DNA from: UBA4207 sp964352405
GTDB lineage: Bacteria > Bdellovibrionota > Bacteriovoracia > Bacteriovoracales > Bacteriovoracaceae
Length of the DNA stretch: 64,000 bases
Direction: 5' to 3'
Assembly (NCBI GenBank): GCA_964352405.1
Contig: CAYGRY010000003.1
Coordinates: 16,558-80,557 of the forward strand
Below are positions 9,329 through 19,014 of this stretch, in pieces. Made by a program: the position numbers and the translations under genes. Below the pieces are notes generated by a model. It saw only the letters and a list, made by a program, of their open reading frames with translations, did no database searches and had not been told where the DNA came from. Every line of letters starts with the position of its first letter. Position 1 is the stretch's first letter.

Positions 9329-10130
9329 AAAAGAAGCGAAAAACATTCTATTGTTTGCATTGTTAATGGTCTCGCTAATCACTTCAGCTATGAATAGTTT
9401 AGTATGGGTCAATATATCTCAAGCTTGCTTATTACTTTCATGTTATTCAAATAATGACACCTCAATAAGACATAATTATGTATTGGCCTTTATACTGCTT
9501 GGGGCGTGCTTGCTCAGCTCATTCACTGGGCCAACGATTTTAACTGCGATTGTTGTAATGTTGATTTCATTATTTTGCTCTATTTTAAAGAGCGAAAAAT
9601 CGAAAATTTCTACCCAATTTTTAACCACATTGATTATTGTTGGCTTAGTTTTCGAATATTTTATGCCAGGATCTCTATATTACTTTAGTCTAAACCAAAC
9701 AATCTATCTGATTATGCTTATAGGCTCATTAATAAGCATCAACACGTTATCTGTTAGCTTTGCCCCAGTAATTGCCTTAACTCTCTTTTGTATTGGTGCA
9801 AGTTTTGAGCAAATTCAATTCTACATTTTGATTTTACTTTTATTAGATGTTTTAAAAGGCAACTTTAATAATATCGCGAGAACGAGCTTGCTGCTTTTGA
9901 TTTGGACAAGCCCAAGCCATCTTTGGATACTAACTCTTTTTGCTCTATATGTCGTGCCAAGTTCATTTGCTAAATGGATTTACGAACGAAATAAACTCAC
10001 TGCAGTTTTCGCTCTAGCGGCATGCCTTACTTCAGAGATACAAATCGGACTTAGAGTAGTAATCATAATATTTACTCTATTAACCTCTGTTAAAGTAATG
10101 AAATACTCAAAAAGAGTTTCTAATGCCTGA
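9312..10130 (+). CDS. Polytopic membrane protein of unknown function (M position)
   Basis: A 272-residue membrane protein with about eight hydrophobic segments and few charged residues. No motif of NuoM could be picked out; only its place between the L-like and N-like genes suggests that relationship. The frame opens at GTG 9312. A TTG at 9321 sits about eight bases after AGGTGG and may be the real start. It overlaps the preceding gene, and its stop overlaps the following gene by eight bases, indicating coupled translation. Confidence 0.55.
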   Translation: MVVLLKKEAKNILLFALLMVSLITSAMNSLVWVNISQACLLLSCYSNNDTSIRHNYVLAFILLGACLLSSFTGPTILTAIVVMLISLFCSILKSEKSKISTQFLTTLIIVGLVFEYFMPGSLYYFSLNQTIYLIMLIGSLISINTLSVSFAPVIALTLFCIGASFEQIQFYILILLLLDVLKGNFNNIARTSLLLLIWTSPSHLWILTLFALYVVPSSFAKWIYERNKLTAVFALAACLTSEIQIGLRVVIIIFTLLTSVKVMKYSKRVSNA

Positions 10131-11214
10131 GTTAAGCATATATCAAATTTTTACAATGATAGGTATGGTGCTGCCTTTGCTGCTGGTGGCAGACTTGAGT
10201 AATATTATTAAGAAGGTGGTCTTTGCTGTATCGACAGTCTGTTTAGTGGTCGGGCTTGGAATAAATCTACCATGGTCAATAGCCGTGATTTTTCTTTCAT
10301 TCTATCTGTCAGCATTAGGAATGAAGGAATACTTCTATAACTATATATTCATTTTGATAATAAGTTTTGGTGATTGGAGTAATCCAGGATTAAGTGAAGT
10401 TTTCTTAACTCTTTTATCGCTCGTAATGCATACTAAGTTCGAAGATCGAGAGGCCAAATTTATTTTACCAGTCTTTTCAATAACACTAATGTTCTACTTG
10501 ATAAATGCATCGTCGCTTTCAAGTACACCTGCGATATCATTTAGCCTTCTAATCTGCATATCATTACTTTTTGTGAATATATTCAGTCAAGATTTAAGAT
10601 TGGTTGATACATTTTCAATGTTTTCTACAGTTCTGTTCACAATTCTAATGAAGACTATTGTAGAGCAAAATATCACTCAACTTAGTATCTCAATGTATAA
10701 TGCCTGGTACAGCTTTAATGTAATCATTGTATTTTATGTTCTTATTAGAACGTTGATAAAATATAAAAAAGATTTAAATATTAAAAATAACTTTCTAAAA
10801 ATATTGGTAATAACGTTCTATTTTCCTACTTTTGTTAGCCTAACGCCGGTTTCGGCTATTGAAGCCTCCTCATTTGCCGTAATGATCCTTGTTGGAGCGA
10901 CTCTATATTTAAAGCAAAAAAATGAGACACTAATCGACTCGGTTCTATCTATGCTATTGGGTATAATCTTAATATGCTTGCAGATATACTTTACTATTGG
11001 CTTGGATGTTCAAGGTGTTGTTCTGTTAGCTATGTCGATTTCCTTGTCGTCACAGTTTTTTTACTTGATAAAATCTGTTGAGTATCGCCAGTTAATACCT
11101 GGAAGGTTTCTTTATAGGGAAAGATTGCCGCAATTAGCATTTATTTCTATTGTTTTTGGATGGATTTGTACCCTCTGGTATATTCTATATTATGTCAGAA
11201 AAATACAGGGTTAA
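10123..11214 (+). CDS. Polytopic membrane protein, possibly a degenerate NuoN-like subunit
   Basis: A 363-residue protein with about ten hydrophobic segments. Residues 90-130 (LSEVFLTLLSLVMHTKF, then EDREAKFILPVFS) resemble the NuoN segment in which a TM5 glutamate is followed by a charged loop and an xALKY-type lysine. E92 and K112 would be the counterparts, with a loop about five residues shorter. This is the best single motif match of the set, but it is short and could be chance. ATG 10123 overlaps the upstream stop, and the next gene starts inside its 3' end. Confidence 0.58.
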   Translation: MPELSIYQIFTMIGMVLPLLLVADLSNIIKKVVFAVSTVCLVVGLGINLPWSIAVIFLSFYLSALGMKEYFYNYIFILIISFGDWSNPGLSEVFLTLLSLVMHTKFEDREAKFILPVFSITLMFYLINASSLSSTPAISFSLLICISLLFVNIFSQDLRLVDTFSMFSTVLFTILMKTIVEQNITQLSISMYNAWYSFNVIIVFYVLIRTLIKYKKDLNIKNNFLKILVITFYFPTFVSLTPVSAIEASSFAVMILVGATLYLKQKNETLIDSVLSMLLGIILICLQIYFTIGLDVQGVVLLAMSISLSSQFFYLIKSVEYRQLIPGRFLYRERLPQLAFISIVFGWICTLWYILYYVRKIQG

Positions 11215-14200
11215 ATTAGAAAATAATCGAGTCGTAGGACCCTTTAGTCCATCTCAAATTGCAGAGCTGTTTGAAAGGGGGCATATTTCTGATGCTAGTC
11301 CATGTCAAACGTTTCCTGCTGGTGACTGGTCAGAGGTTGAGAACTTCTCTGAAATCAAAGAAGCGATATTAAGAAAAATTTCTGGAAAAAACGACAACAC
11401 TCAAACAACTGCTGAAGCAACAGTTGTAAATATGATGCTGCCTAAAAAGAAAACAAATAAACAGCTTCAAGAAAAATTGTCAGTTACAGATACTGAAGAA
11501 TCTAAGACAGATGAGCCGGCCGAGAATCTCTTGAATGAATTCAAGTTCGATAAGGATCAGGGTCACGAAGTTGATTATGAGGAACTTGAAAAAAAATATC
11601 AGGAAAAAAAGAAAGTTGAATTAGAAAAGAAGATAGAGTTAGAAAAAATCAATAAAGAAAAGGTTGCTGAAGCCGAAGTCATTGAAGAGGAAGAAGAGCC
11701 AGCCTTTGAAAAAACAAGAGTAATTAATCGTCCTATAAAAAACGTAGAAGCAGATACGGATAAAACCAGAGTGCTTCAGCGAGCAGACGTGCCAAAGCCT
11801 AAAGAAGAAAAGCTTATTCAAAAAATCGAAGAGCAGGCAAAAAAAATTGCAAATGAACCCGAAGAAGAAGAAGAGCTAAATACAAGCGAAACAACAGAGT
11901 TTATAAATATTAGAGAGATGGTTCCCTCTCTTTCTCAAAATGCAGAGTTGGCTGAAAAAGAAATTGTTACTCTCGCAAAGCAGAAAAAACAAGAGTCAGC
12001 GAAAGATGATGTAATGAATAGCTTTGAAGAGAATGATGAAGATATTCAGGAGGACGAGGAAGACGAAACGAAAAAGAAAAAAATGAAGCCAGTTGTGTTG
12101 GTCGCATTTATCGTTGTTTTCTGGTTTTTATTTTTTGAAGAAGATAAAAAACCAGAACAACCAATTAATCCACAGAGAGTATCAATTGTTTTCCCGAGTC
12201 AGGGCGAATATCTTGACGAAGTAAAAGCAAATCAAGCTTTGGCCCAAGGCCTTGAGCAAGCTGGAATGCAGACCTACTTGAACTTAGCTGCTGCCGCTAA
12301 ATCGTTTCGTGTCTCTCTCTTTTATAAGTTTCAAGATAACCCAGCCATGGGTCAGTTAATTCAAACTTACGCCCGTCTGTTTCCTAACGCTAAAAGTAAG
12401 CTAGAAGCTTCGACCACTCTTTTTAATCTTATTCGAGTATCTCAGGATAAGGTTTTAACTGATGCCAATGTGGCAATTGGTACTGCAAATTTTTATTTAA
12501 ATTCACACAAATATTTAACTGCAGTTAATACAATTGAAAATTACCTACGGGTTTCGAAAAAACCCACCGTGACGATGCTATCTCTATACTTAGAAGCTTT
12601 GGTAAACGCTGGTAGGTTGTCTGACTCAAAAGAAGTGTATAACAAATTAAAAAATATACAAAAGCTTCCAATTGACGCTTATATAAACATTGCTAATTAT
12701 TTAGACTTTGATGAAAAGGCAATTGATGCAAGGGCCTTTATTGATAAAGGTTTGGTCACTTATCCAAATAGTGTAGAGCTCTTATTGAGAAAGGCAGATC
12801 TCTTGTTAACTACTGGGGACGTTAAATCTTACGAAGCAGTACTTAGGAAAGTTGAAGATTTAAAAGCAGAGCAATCACCTATCTTTTATGCGGACCTACT
12901 TGAGCATATGGGAAATGCATCTGTCTTTAATGCTAAATCAAATCTTGCAGCGGACTTTTATAGGCGGTCATTACAAATTCGTGAATCTTCAGAGTTAAGA
13001 GCAAGGCTTGCAACTCTTTCTGTGGGAGGTGACAAAGCCTCTCAAGCTCTTATTAAAGAAAGTAAAATTCATGAGCTTATAAAAAAATCACGTTTCGCCT
13101 TAAAAGAATATGATTGGGAGTCAGCTTTTGTTTATGCCATTGAAGCATCTGACATGAACCCTCTTTATATTGAATCAAATCTTTTGCTTGTTGAAATTCA
13201 AAATAAAAGAGGATTCTTTTCAGCCGCTTTATCAACACTTCAAAGACTTAAAAAAGAATATCCTTCAGATAAGAATGTTAATAATCAACTTATTGAAACA
13301 TATATACAGGCTTTTCGTTTCAATGATGCGATTACTGCGATTAACGAATTTGCCCAAGTTGATGATGCAGTTAATACACCAGAGTACGCCTCTATGCTTG
13401 GTAGGTATTACTTTACCAATGGAAACGATGTTACAAGCATCAAATGGTTGTCTGAGGCGGTTAATCGAGATCCGCTTGCGGATGAAGACCTCTACTTAAT
13501 GGCCAGGATATACATAAAAAATGGAAAATATAACGATGGTAAGTTGATGCTAAGCAAAGCTTTAACCCTCGACCCCGTCAATCTTAAGTACCAAGTACTT
13601 TATGCTCAAACACTATACGACCAAGATGGTGCGGATACGGCCATTGGATATTTAAGAGATATTTTAAAAACCAATAAAGACAGCCCGCAAATTCTCGGTG
13701 AGATTGCAAAATACTATTATAAGTCGGGGCAAATTAAAGAGTTTAATATCTATAAAGATAAAATTGAGTCTCAAGAAACAAAGGATGAAAGTTTTTATCG
13801 TTTTATGATTTATGCATCAGAACTAAATCAACAGGTAGACAAAGTTCTTCAATATGCTAAAGAGCTGATTAAAATTAATCCAGGTGAATTGTCGACTCAT
13901 ATAAAAATTGGTGAGTATTTGGCGAAACAGGGTCGTTATGATCAATCCATTGAAGCCTATCAACTTGTTAAAGAGAGATTAGATTCATATCCAAAGATTA
14001 ACTATATGATTGCTAAATCATATCTGGAGATGGGTAAGCTTGATAAAGCCTTAGAGTTTGCTGAAATAGAAATTAAAAAGAATCCCAAAATTCCTGAAGG
14101 CTACTTTATTACAGGTGAAGTCTTGGCAAAAAAAGAACAATGGCCGCAAGCTATCAAGAATTTGGAAAAAGCCGTTACGATCGACTTTAGTTATGTAGAA

Positions 14201-14443
14201 GCACTGCTATCCCTAGGCCAGCTTAAGAGAAGGCAAAATAGTTATGAACAGGCACGCGAACTTTTACTACGTGCACTTAAGCAAGAGCCAAACAATCCAA
14301 TCATCCATAGAGAGCTTGGTCATGTTTATCGCGCGGTGGGTCAGGGGGTCTTGGCAGTAGAATCCTTTAATACGTATCTAACTTTGATGCCAAGCGCCAG
14401 TGATCGATCAGAAATTGAGTCACTAATTCGCTCAACTCAGTAA
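11192..14443 (+). CDS. GYF_2-domain / transmembrane / TPR repeat protein
   Basis: I start at ATG 11192 (MSEKYRVK); the frame extends upstream to a TTG at 11150, but the ATG gives a clean N-terminus. The product is about 1083 residues. Residues 1-60 resemble a GYF_2-type domain (GPFSPSQIAELFERGHISD). A Glu/Lys-rich, probably coiled region follows to about 295, then one transmembrane helix near 298-316. The remaining 760 residues are helical repeats, with clear TPR units toward the C-terminus (for example PEGYFITGEVLAKKEQWPQA). Likely topology is GYF inside and TPRs in the periplasm. It overlaps the last membrane gene by 23 bases, suggesting it scaffolds or assembles that membrane set. Confidence 0.85.
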   Translation: MSEKYRVKLENNRVVGPFSPSQIAELFERGHISDASPCQTFPAGDWSEVENFSEIKEAILRKISGKNDNTQTTAEATVVNMMLPKKKTNKQLQEKLSVTDTEESKTDEPAENLLNEFKFDKDQGHEVDYEELEKKYQEKKKVELEKKIELEKINKEKVAEAEVIEEEEEPAFEKTRVINRPIKNVEADTDKTRVLQRADVPKPKEEKLIQKIEEQAKKIANEPEEEEELNTSETTEFINIREMVPSLSQNAELAEKEIVTLAKQKKQESAKDDVMNSFEENDEDIQEDEEDETKKKKMKPVVLVAFIVVFWFLFFEEDKKPEQPINPQRVSIVFPSQGEYLDEVKANQALAQGLEQAGMQTYLNLAAAAKSFRVSLFYKFQDNPAMGQLIQTYARLFPNAKSKLEASTTLFNLIRVSQDKVLTDANVAIGTANFYLNSHKYLTAVNTIENYLRVSKKPTVTMLSLYLEALVNAGRLSDSKEVYNKLKNIQKLPIDAYINIANYLDFDEKAIDARAFIDKGLVTYPNSVELLLRKADLLLTTGDVKSYEAVLRKVEDLKAEQSPIFYADLLEHMGNASVFNAKSNLAADFYRRSLQIRESSELRARLATLSVGGDKASQALIKESKIHELIKKSRFALKEYDWESAFVYAIEASDMNPLYIESNLLLVEIQNKRGFFSAALSTLQRLKKEYPSDKNVNNQLIETYIQAFRFNDAITAINEFAQVDDAVNTPEYASMLGRYYFTNGNDVTSIKWLSEAVNRDPLADEDLYLMARIYIKNGKYNDGKLMLSKALTLDPVNLKYQVLYAQTLYDQDGADTAIGYLRDILKTNKDSPQILGEIAKYYYKSGQIKEFNIYKDKIESQETKDESFYRFMIYASELNQQVDKVLQYAKELIKINPGELSTHIKIGEYLAKQGRYDQSIEAYQLVKERLDSYPKINYMIAKSYLEMGKLDKALEFAEIEIKKNPKIPEGYFITGEVLAKKEQWPQAIKNLEKAVTIDFSYVEALLSLGQLKRRQNSYEQARELLLRALKQEPNNPIIHRELGHVYRAVGQGVLAVESFNTYLTLMPSASDRSEIESLIRSTQ

Positions 14444-14503
14444 ACTTCTGTAAATTCAGGTTGTCAGAAACAGTATTCGCTCTTATTATCTTCCTCATTC
14501 TAT

Positions 14504-14591
14504 GGAGGATTGGCTGAGCGGTCGAAAGCGGCGGTTTTGAAAACCGTTGACCTTAACGGGTCCGCAGGTTCGAATCCTGTGTCCTCCGCCA
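14504..14591 (+). tRNA. tRNA-Ser (UGA anticodon)
   Basis: Acceptor stem GGAGGAT/GTCCTCC, an anticodon loop TTTGAAA giving TGA, a long class II variable arm, the T loop TTCGAAT and an encoded CCA at 14589-14591. First of three tRNAs in this spacer. Confidence 0.95.
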
Positions 14592-14600
14592 TTAGAATCT

Positions 14601-14690
14601 GGAGACGTGGGAGAGCGGTCTAATCCAGCACCTTGCTAAGGTGTCGTACGGTTTACCGTACCGTGAGTTCAAATCTCACCGTCTCCGCCA
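14601..14690 (+). tRNA. tRNA-Ser (GCU anticodon)
   Basis: Acceptor stem GGAGACG/CGTCTCC, anticodon stem CACCT-TGCTA-AGGTG region giving GCT, a long variable arm and an encoded CCA end. It lies nine bases after the previous tRNA-Ser, so both may be processed from one transcript. Confidence 0.95.
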
Positions 14691-14762
14691 TTTAGTTAGT
14701 GTGTATTCTAGATGTTTGACAAAGCAACAGAATGACAGCTAATTAAGTCCCAAATGTTCTTT

Positions 14763-14839
14763 GCACCCTTAGCTCAGCTGGATAGAGCATCTGACTACGG
14801 ATCAGAAGGTCGGGCGTTCGAATCGCTCAGGGTGCGCCA
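14763..14839 (+). tRNA. tRNA-Arg (ACG anticodon)
   Basis: Acceptor stem GCACCCT/AGGGTGC, D arm AGCTCAGCTGGATAGAGC, anticodon stem-loop CTGACTACGGATCAG with anticodon ACG (read as ICG after deamination), TTCGAAT T loop and encoded CCA. The wobble A of this tRNA is the classic substrate of TadA, whose gene lies at 26590-27063. Confidence 0.96.
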
Positions 14840-14905
14840 TTTGTTCTTTATACCAGACTATTTTACCCTCTAGAAATCTACTCAGCACTTTGAGAAAATC
14901 AAAGC

Positions 14906-15469
14906 ATGAGATTTATATTAATATTCTTTCTTTTTATCTTCGTCTCTTTACCTGCCTGGTCCCAGTCTCCGTCAATGAATGGCTATTTAAAGATAGAGCC
15001 AGTCGTCGGTTTAGAGCGTGTTCAAAAAATTGAACCAACACCGCATTCAAAAACGCGATTCATCTACGGTTTGCGAATGAACTATGGGCCACCAATTTTA
15101 TCAGCAGAAGCTGAGGTCACTCAGGGTAAAGACAATGAAAGCTTTCCACTGCAGAATTTGACGATTGAAGAAACAGTCACCAACGCTATGCTGGGCGTGA
15201 GAAGTTCTTTTAATTTTGGTGGTGTTTTGCAGTGGTATCTTCGTCTTGGTGGGCATGGAAGAAAGAGTGAGTATTCAAAAACGCTAAATGGCGTAACGAC
15301 AACAAGAGAGCCGTCGGTCTACCTGTCTCCTTATGCAGGGACAGGATTAAGTATTAATCTTCTTAATGCATTTTCGTTGAATGCTGGCTACACAGTAATC
15401 TTCACTGGTCGACCAAAAGGAAGTGATCGTGAATACCAAACGACACTTGGGTTTTCTGTAAGAATTTAA
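14906..15469 (+). CDS. Secreted or outer-membrane protein of unknown function
   Basis: A 187-residue protein with a clear Sec signal peptide (MRFILIFFLFIFVSLPAWSQ, cut after the SQ). The mature part alternates polar and aromatic residues in strands (FIYGLRMNYG, WYLRLGGHGR, LSLNAGYTVIFTG), and it ends in GFSVRI, consistent with a small beta-barrel. No family was recognised. It stands alone between the tRNAs and the radical-SAM genes. Confidence 0.7.
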   Translation: MRFILIFFLFIFVSLPAWSQSPSMNGYLKIEPVVGLERVQKIEPTPHSKTRFIYGLRMNYGPPILSAEAEVTQGKDNESFPLQNLTIEETVTNAMLGVRSSFNFGGVLQWYLRLGGHGRKSEYSKTLNGVTTTREPSVYLSPYAGTGLSINLLNAFSLNAGYTVIFTGRPKGSDREYQTTLGFSVRI

Positions 15470-15696
15470 CACGATTCAAATTTCGCCTATAAAGGGAAAA
15501 ATCTATATATGGCTAAGAGCATAAAGAGCAACTTGGTCAACTGTCATCATACATAGATCCATCATCAAAATAAAATACTAGAGACGAACAGCAAAAAGAA
15601 TTACAAGTACCAGGCAAGTAGCCAACTGACTGAATGTATAACGCGAATCACGACATAAACTTGGCTGCTTCCTAAAGGTAGTGTTTAATATTCTTA

Positions 15697-16932
15697 ATGA
15701 AAAAAGAAAGTATTAACCAATCAAAAAACTTCTGTATGTTGCCTTGGACACATATGCATTTGTGGCCGAATGGAAATACTTATCCGTGCTGTATATGGGA
15801 TTCAGATCAACCTGTTGGTCGCTTTAGTGATTCCTCAAGTCTAATGGATCTTTGGAATAGTGAGAAGATGAAATCGCTGAGACTAAACATGCTTAATGAT
15901 AAACCTACTGATGGTTGTAAGCGATGTTATGAATTAGAAAAGTATGGCAGCACTGAAACATTAAGACTCACTTCAAATAGAAACTATGACAAACATTGGG
16001 AGTTCGTTGAGACAACGGCGAAAGATGGTTCATTAGATGAGCTTCGAATGAACTACTTAGATATTCGATTTAATAATTTATGTAATCTAAGGTGCCAGAC
16101 ATGTGGACCAGAATTAAGTAGTTCTTGGTATGATGATCAAAAAGCTATGTATAGTGGTTATGAAGGAAAAAAAATAATTCAAATAAGTCCAAACGAAAAA
16201 CTTTGGAAAGAATTAGAGCCACTTCTTTTAGATGTAGAGAGTGCTTATTTTGCGGGTGGAGAGCCCCTTATTTGCGATGAACATTATAGAATCCTCGACC
16301 TTTGGCTTGAAAATAAAAAATTAGACATACCGATAAACTACACAACAAACTTTGCACTTTTAAACCATAAAAAAGCTCAGGTTTTAGAATATTGGAAAAA
16401 ATTTAACAATGTAAGCGTATCAGCAAGCCTCGATGACTCTGGTCCAAGAGCAGAGTATTTGCGAAAAGGGACAAACTGGTCAGTTATCGAAAAAAATAGA
16501 GAAAAGATGCTAAAAGAGTGTCCAAACATACACTTTGAAATAACGCCCACGATTAGTGCTTATAACGTTTTTCACTTTCCAGAATTTCATTACGACTGGA
16601 TCGTACGAGGATTTATAAAACCGAACGATATAAGACTAAATATTTTAACGCATCAACAGTTTATGAACGTGCGAATTTACCCTCAGCTAGCTAAAGATAT
16701 TATTTCTGATAAGTATAGAAAGTATTTGGAAATGATTAAGGATTACGCGACAAAGAATGGTCAGCCTTATAATAATACCGAGTCTGGCTATAACTCCGTT
16801 ATCGATTTTATGAATGCTCAAGATGACACCCATCTACAAGATGAGTTTTATGCGCGTGCCAGAATGGTAGATAAGGTGCGAAGTGAAGAGATGTTAAAAA
16901 TATATCCAGAATTAAAACTTCTTAAGTATTAA
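15697..16932 (+). CDS. Radical SAM protein with N-terminal cysteine (Twitch/SPASM-like) domain
   Basis: 411 residues. The radical SAM cluster motif CNLRCQTC (C129, C133, C136) follows LDIRFNNL, and YFAGGEPL is the GGE motif that contacts SAM. Before it lies an auxiliary-cluster domain with C13 (FCMLPW), C31/C32 (YPCC) and C74/C77, so the iron-sulfur domain that SPASM proteins carry at the C-terminus is here N-terminal. The substrate is unknown. An AAGGTAG ribosome site lies upstream. It is the first of five radical-SAM genes in one direction, 61 bases before the next. Confidence 0.85.
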   Translation: MKKESINQSKNFCMLPWTHMHLWPNGNTYPCCIWDSDQPVGRFSDSSSLMDLWNSEKMKSLRLNMLNDKPTDGCKRCYELEKYGSTETLRLTSNRNYDKHWEFVETTAKDGSLDELRMNYLDIRFNNLCNLRCQTCGPELSSSWYDDQKAMYSGYEGKKIIQISPNEKLWKELEPLLLDVESAYFAGGEPLICDEHYRILDLWLENKKLDIPINYTTNFALLNHKKAQVLEYWKKFNNVSVSASLDDSGPRAEYLRKGTNWSVIEKNREKMLKECPNIHFEITPTISAYNVFHFPEFHYDWIVRGFIKPNDIRLNILTHQQFMNVRIYPQLAKDIISDKYRKYLEMIKDYATKNGQPYNNTESGYNSVIDFMNAQDDTHLQDEFYARARMVDKVRSEEMLKIYPELKLLKY

Positions 16933-16993
16933 ATATTTACAGGCGCTTAGAGAGCCTTGGTCCAAGCCGGTACCATGATATAATAGGATTATA

Positions 16994-17995
16994 ATGAGTA
17001 ATAAAGATTTAGTTGCAATATGGCCCGCCCAAGGAAAATTCGCCAGTATCACATGGCAAGTTAGTGACGTGTGTAACTATAAGTGTAGTTATTGTAATCC
17101 TGGTAATTTCGGGGCAAATCATAAAAATCTACAGACAGACATATACATAGATAACTTAAGATCTATGGTCGCTCAATTTAAAGCCAATGGTTATGACTCA
17201 TTTAGATTCTTTTTCTCTGGTGGTGAACCAACTGTTTGGAAGCCATTTATTCCAATCCTGAAGTATATCAGAGAAGAAATACCAGGGGCGCTGGTTGCAG
17301 TTAATACAAATCTCAGTAAACCACTAGATTGGTGGGTAGAAAACCATACTTTGTTTAATGATATCGTTGCCAGTTTCCATGTCGAGTTTTGTGACAAAGA
17401 AAACTACATGAAGAATATGGAGTTCTTGCAAGATAAGATGGATTACCTTGTGTGCCGACTTTTGATGCATGATGAGCGTTTTCAAGAGGTCGTCGATTTC
17501 TCAAATATTCTAAAGGAAAAACTACAAAACTATACAATTGAATATGCTGCTCTGTTTGAAGCGATGTCACCTCACTCAGAAATGCACCATTATAATGATG
17601 AGTGGAAAAGAGAATTTTTAAAAACACATACATTAGATGAACAACGCAAGTTGCCTAAGAATAGCGAAGTGCCATCTGCAAGCCCTTCTCACTGTCTAGA
17701 ACATTATGCTGATGGCTCAACGCTTGCACATAATTCAAATAGAGTTGTATCTGAATCAATGAATAAATTCACTGGCTGGAAGTGTTGGATTAATGATGCA
17801 ATTTTCATCACACCAGCAGGTGAGGTTCGAATCGCAAGTTGTAATATGGGAAAAATTGTCGGGAACATGAATAATCCCGGTGTGAAGTTTACAAGCGAGC
17901 CTGTTATTTGTAACCAAGCAAGATGCAACTGCGGAACTGATATTGGAATTAGAAAGGCATCAAAGAATTTCAAACCAGCTCTTAGCGAGTTATAA
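16994..17995 (+). CDS. Radical SAM protein with C-terminal cysteine cluster
   Basis: 333 residues. The cluster motif CNYKCSYC (C27, C31, C34) is close to the N-terminus, and FFFSGGEPTVW is the GGE motif. The C-terminal part has C264, C283, C306, C311 and C313 (ICNQARCNCG), suggesting an additional iron-sulfur cluster arranged in the more usual SPASM order. Unlike its neighbours it has no N-terminal cysteine domain. The following gene starts two bases after its stop, so the two are one transcription unit. The reaction and substrate cannot be told. Confidence 0.85.
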   Translation: MSNKDLVAIWPAQGKFASITWQVSDVCNYKCSYCNPGNFGANHKNLQTDIYIDNLRSMVAQFKANGYDSFRFFFSGGEPTVWKPFIPILKYIREEIPGALVAVNTNLSKPLDWWVENHTLFNDIVASFHVEFCDKENYMKNMEFLQDKMDYLVCRLLMHDERFQEVVDFSNILKEKLQNYTIEYAALFEAMSPHSEMHHYNDEWKREFLKTHTLDEQRKLPKNSEVPSASPSHCLEHYADGSTLAHNSNRVVSESMNKFTGWKCWINDAIFITPAGEVRIASCNMGKIVGNMNNPGVKFTSEPVICNQARCNCGTDIGIRKASKNFKPALSEL

Positions 17996-17997
17996 AA

Positions 17998-19014
17998 ATG
18001 TCAGAAGATAAAAAAATACCAGAAGCAGTACAAAAACAAATAAAGGAAGGAACTTTTTGTCCTATTCCTTTTTTGCAACTTGAACTAAGTCCGCTTGGAA
18101 GTGTTTCAGCTTGTTGTTTTTCTGGTGAATATAAAGTTGGTGATGTTGCCAATGAGAGCATTGAACAGATTTGGAATGGAGAAATTATTCAACAGTGGAG
18201 AAATGAATTTCTTACTGGCGATGTTAAAATCTGTGAAAATGCAATTAAGAGCTTTGGTTGCCAAAAAAACTATCAGCACTTAAATGATCTTGTAGACTTC
18301 AAGCCAATTCAAACCAAGATGCCGCAAAGACTAGATTTAAGATTAAACGGAAAGTGTAATTTAGAATGTGTCATGTGCGATGTTTGGTCTCAGCCAAATG
18401 GTCTATATGATAAAAGTGACTTTTGGGATATTGGCCCGGAAAAGATTTATCCACACTTAAAAGAAGTGGATATGTTGGGTGGAGAACCATTTATACAAAA
18501 AGATACTTTTAAATTTATTGAACAAGTTTCAAGCGTCAATAAAGAATGTACTTGGGGTTTTATAACCAATTGTCATTACAGAATCTCAAAACAATTGCGT
18601 GATGCTCTAGAGCCCTTAAAAATAAGACATATTCACTTAAGCATGGATGCCATTTCATCAAAAACATATGCGGCCATAAGACTAAAAGGCGACTTTGATA
18701 GAGTTCGTGAAACAGTCTTGGAATTTGTCAGTATTCGAAATGAAAGAGCTAAAGTTGGGCGAGGCTTTACGTTGTTTGCATCAATGTGTGTTCAGCGTGG
18801 AAACTGGCATGAATTACCTGAGTTTCTACAGTTTTGTGATGACAACGGTCTACAACCAATAATTCAAGAGCTGATCGGAAGAAGTCATCTCTCGCTTCAT
18901 GACATGGACAGCAACCATAAAGAAGAGTTACATCAGTTATACACAACACAAATCCCTGTTCACTACAAAGGCCATGTAGAGTCGATTTTGAATAATTTAG
19001 GGTTTGTGGATTGA
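17998..19014 (+). CDS. Radical SAM protein with N-terminal cysteine (Twitch/SPASM-like) domain
   Basis: 338 residues. The layout is that of the gene at 15697: an auxiliary domain with C21 (FCPIPF), C39/C40 (SACC), C79 and C88, then the radical SAM motif CNLECVMC (C120, C124, C127) and MLGGEPFI. It ends by overlapping the next gene as TTGA. The shared FCxxPF/W...CC pattern shows it is a distant paralogue of the first gene of the cluster. Substrate unknown. Confidence 0.84.
   Translation: MSEDKKIPEAVQKQIKEGTFCPIPFLQLELSPLGSVSACCFSGEYKVGDVANESIEQIWNGEIIQQWRNEFLTGDVKICENAIKSFGCQKNYQHLNDLVDFKPIQTKMPQRLDLRLNGKCNLECVMCDVWSQPNGLYDKSDFWDIGPEKIYPHLKEVDMLGGEPFIQKDTFKFIEQVSSVNKECTWGFITNCHYRISKQLRDALEPLKIRHIHLSMDAISSKTYAAIRLKGDFDRVRETVLEFVSIRNERAKVGRGFTLFASMCVQRGNWHELPEFLQFCDDNGLQPIIQELIGRSHLSLHDMDSNHKEELHQLYTTQIPVHYKGHVESILNNLGFVD

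Noticed and set aside
15509..15556. A 15-codon frame before the radical-SAM operon (MAKSIKSNLVNCHHT), considered as a RiPP precursor
   Set aside because: Ribosome site is 13 or more bases away, the product is too short for a leader plus core, and nothing else in the spacer supports it.
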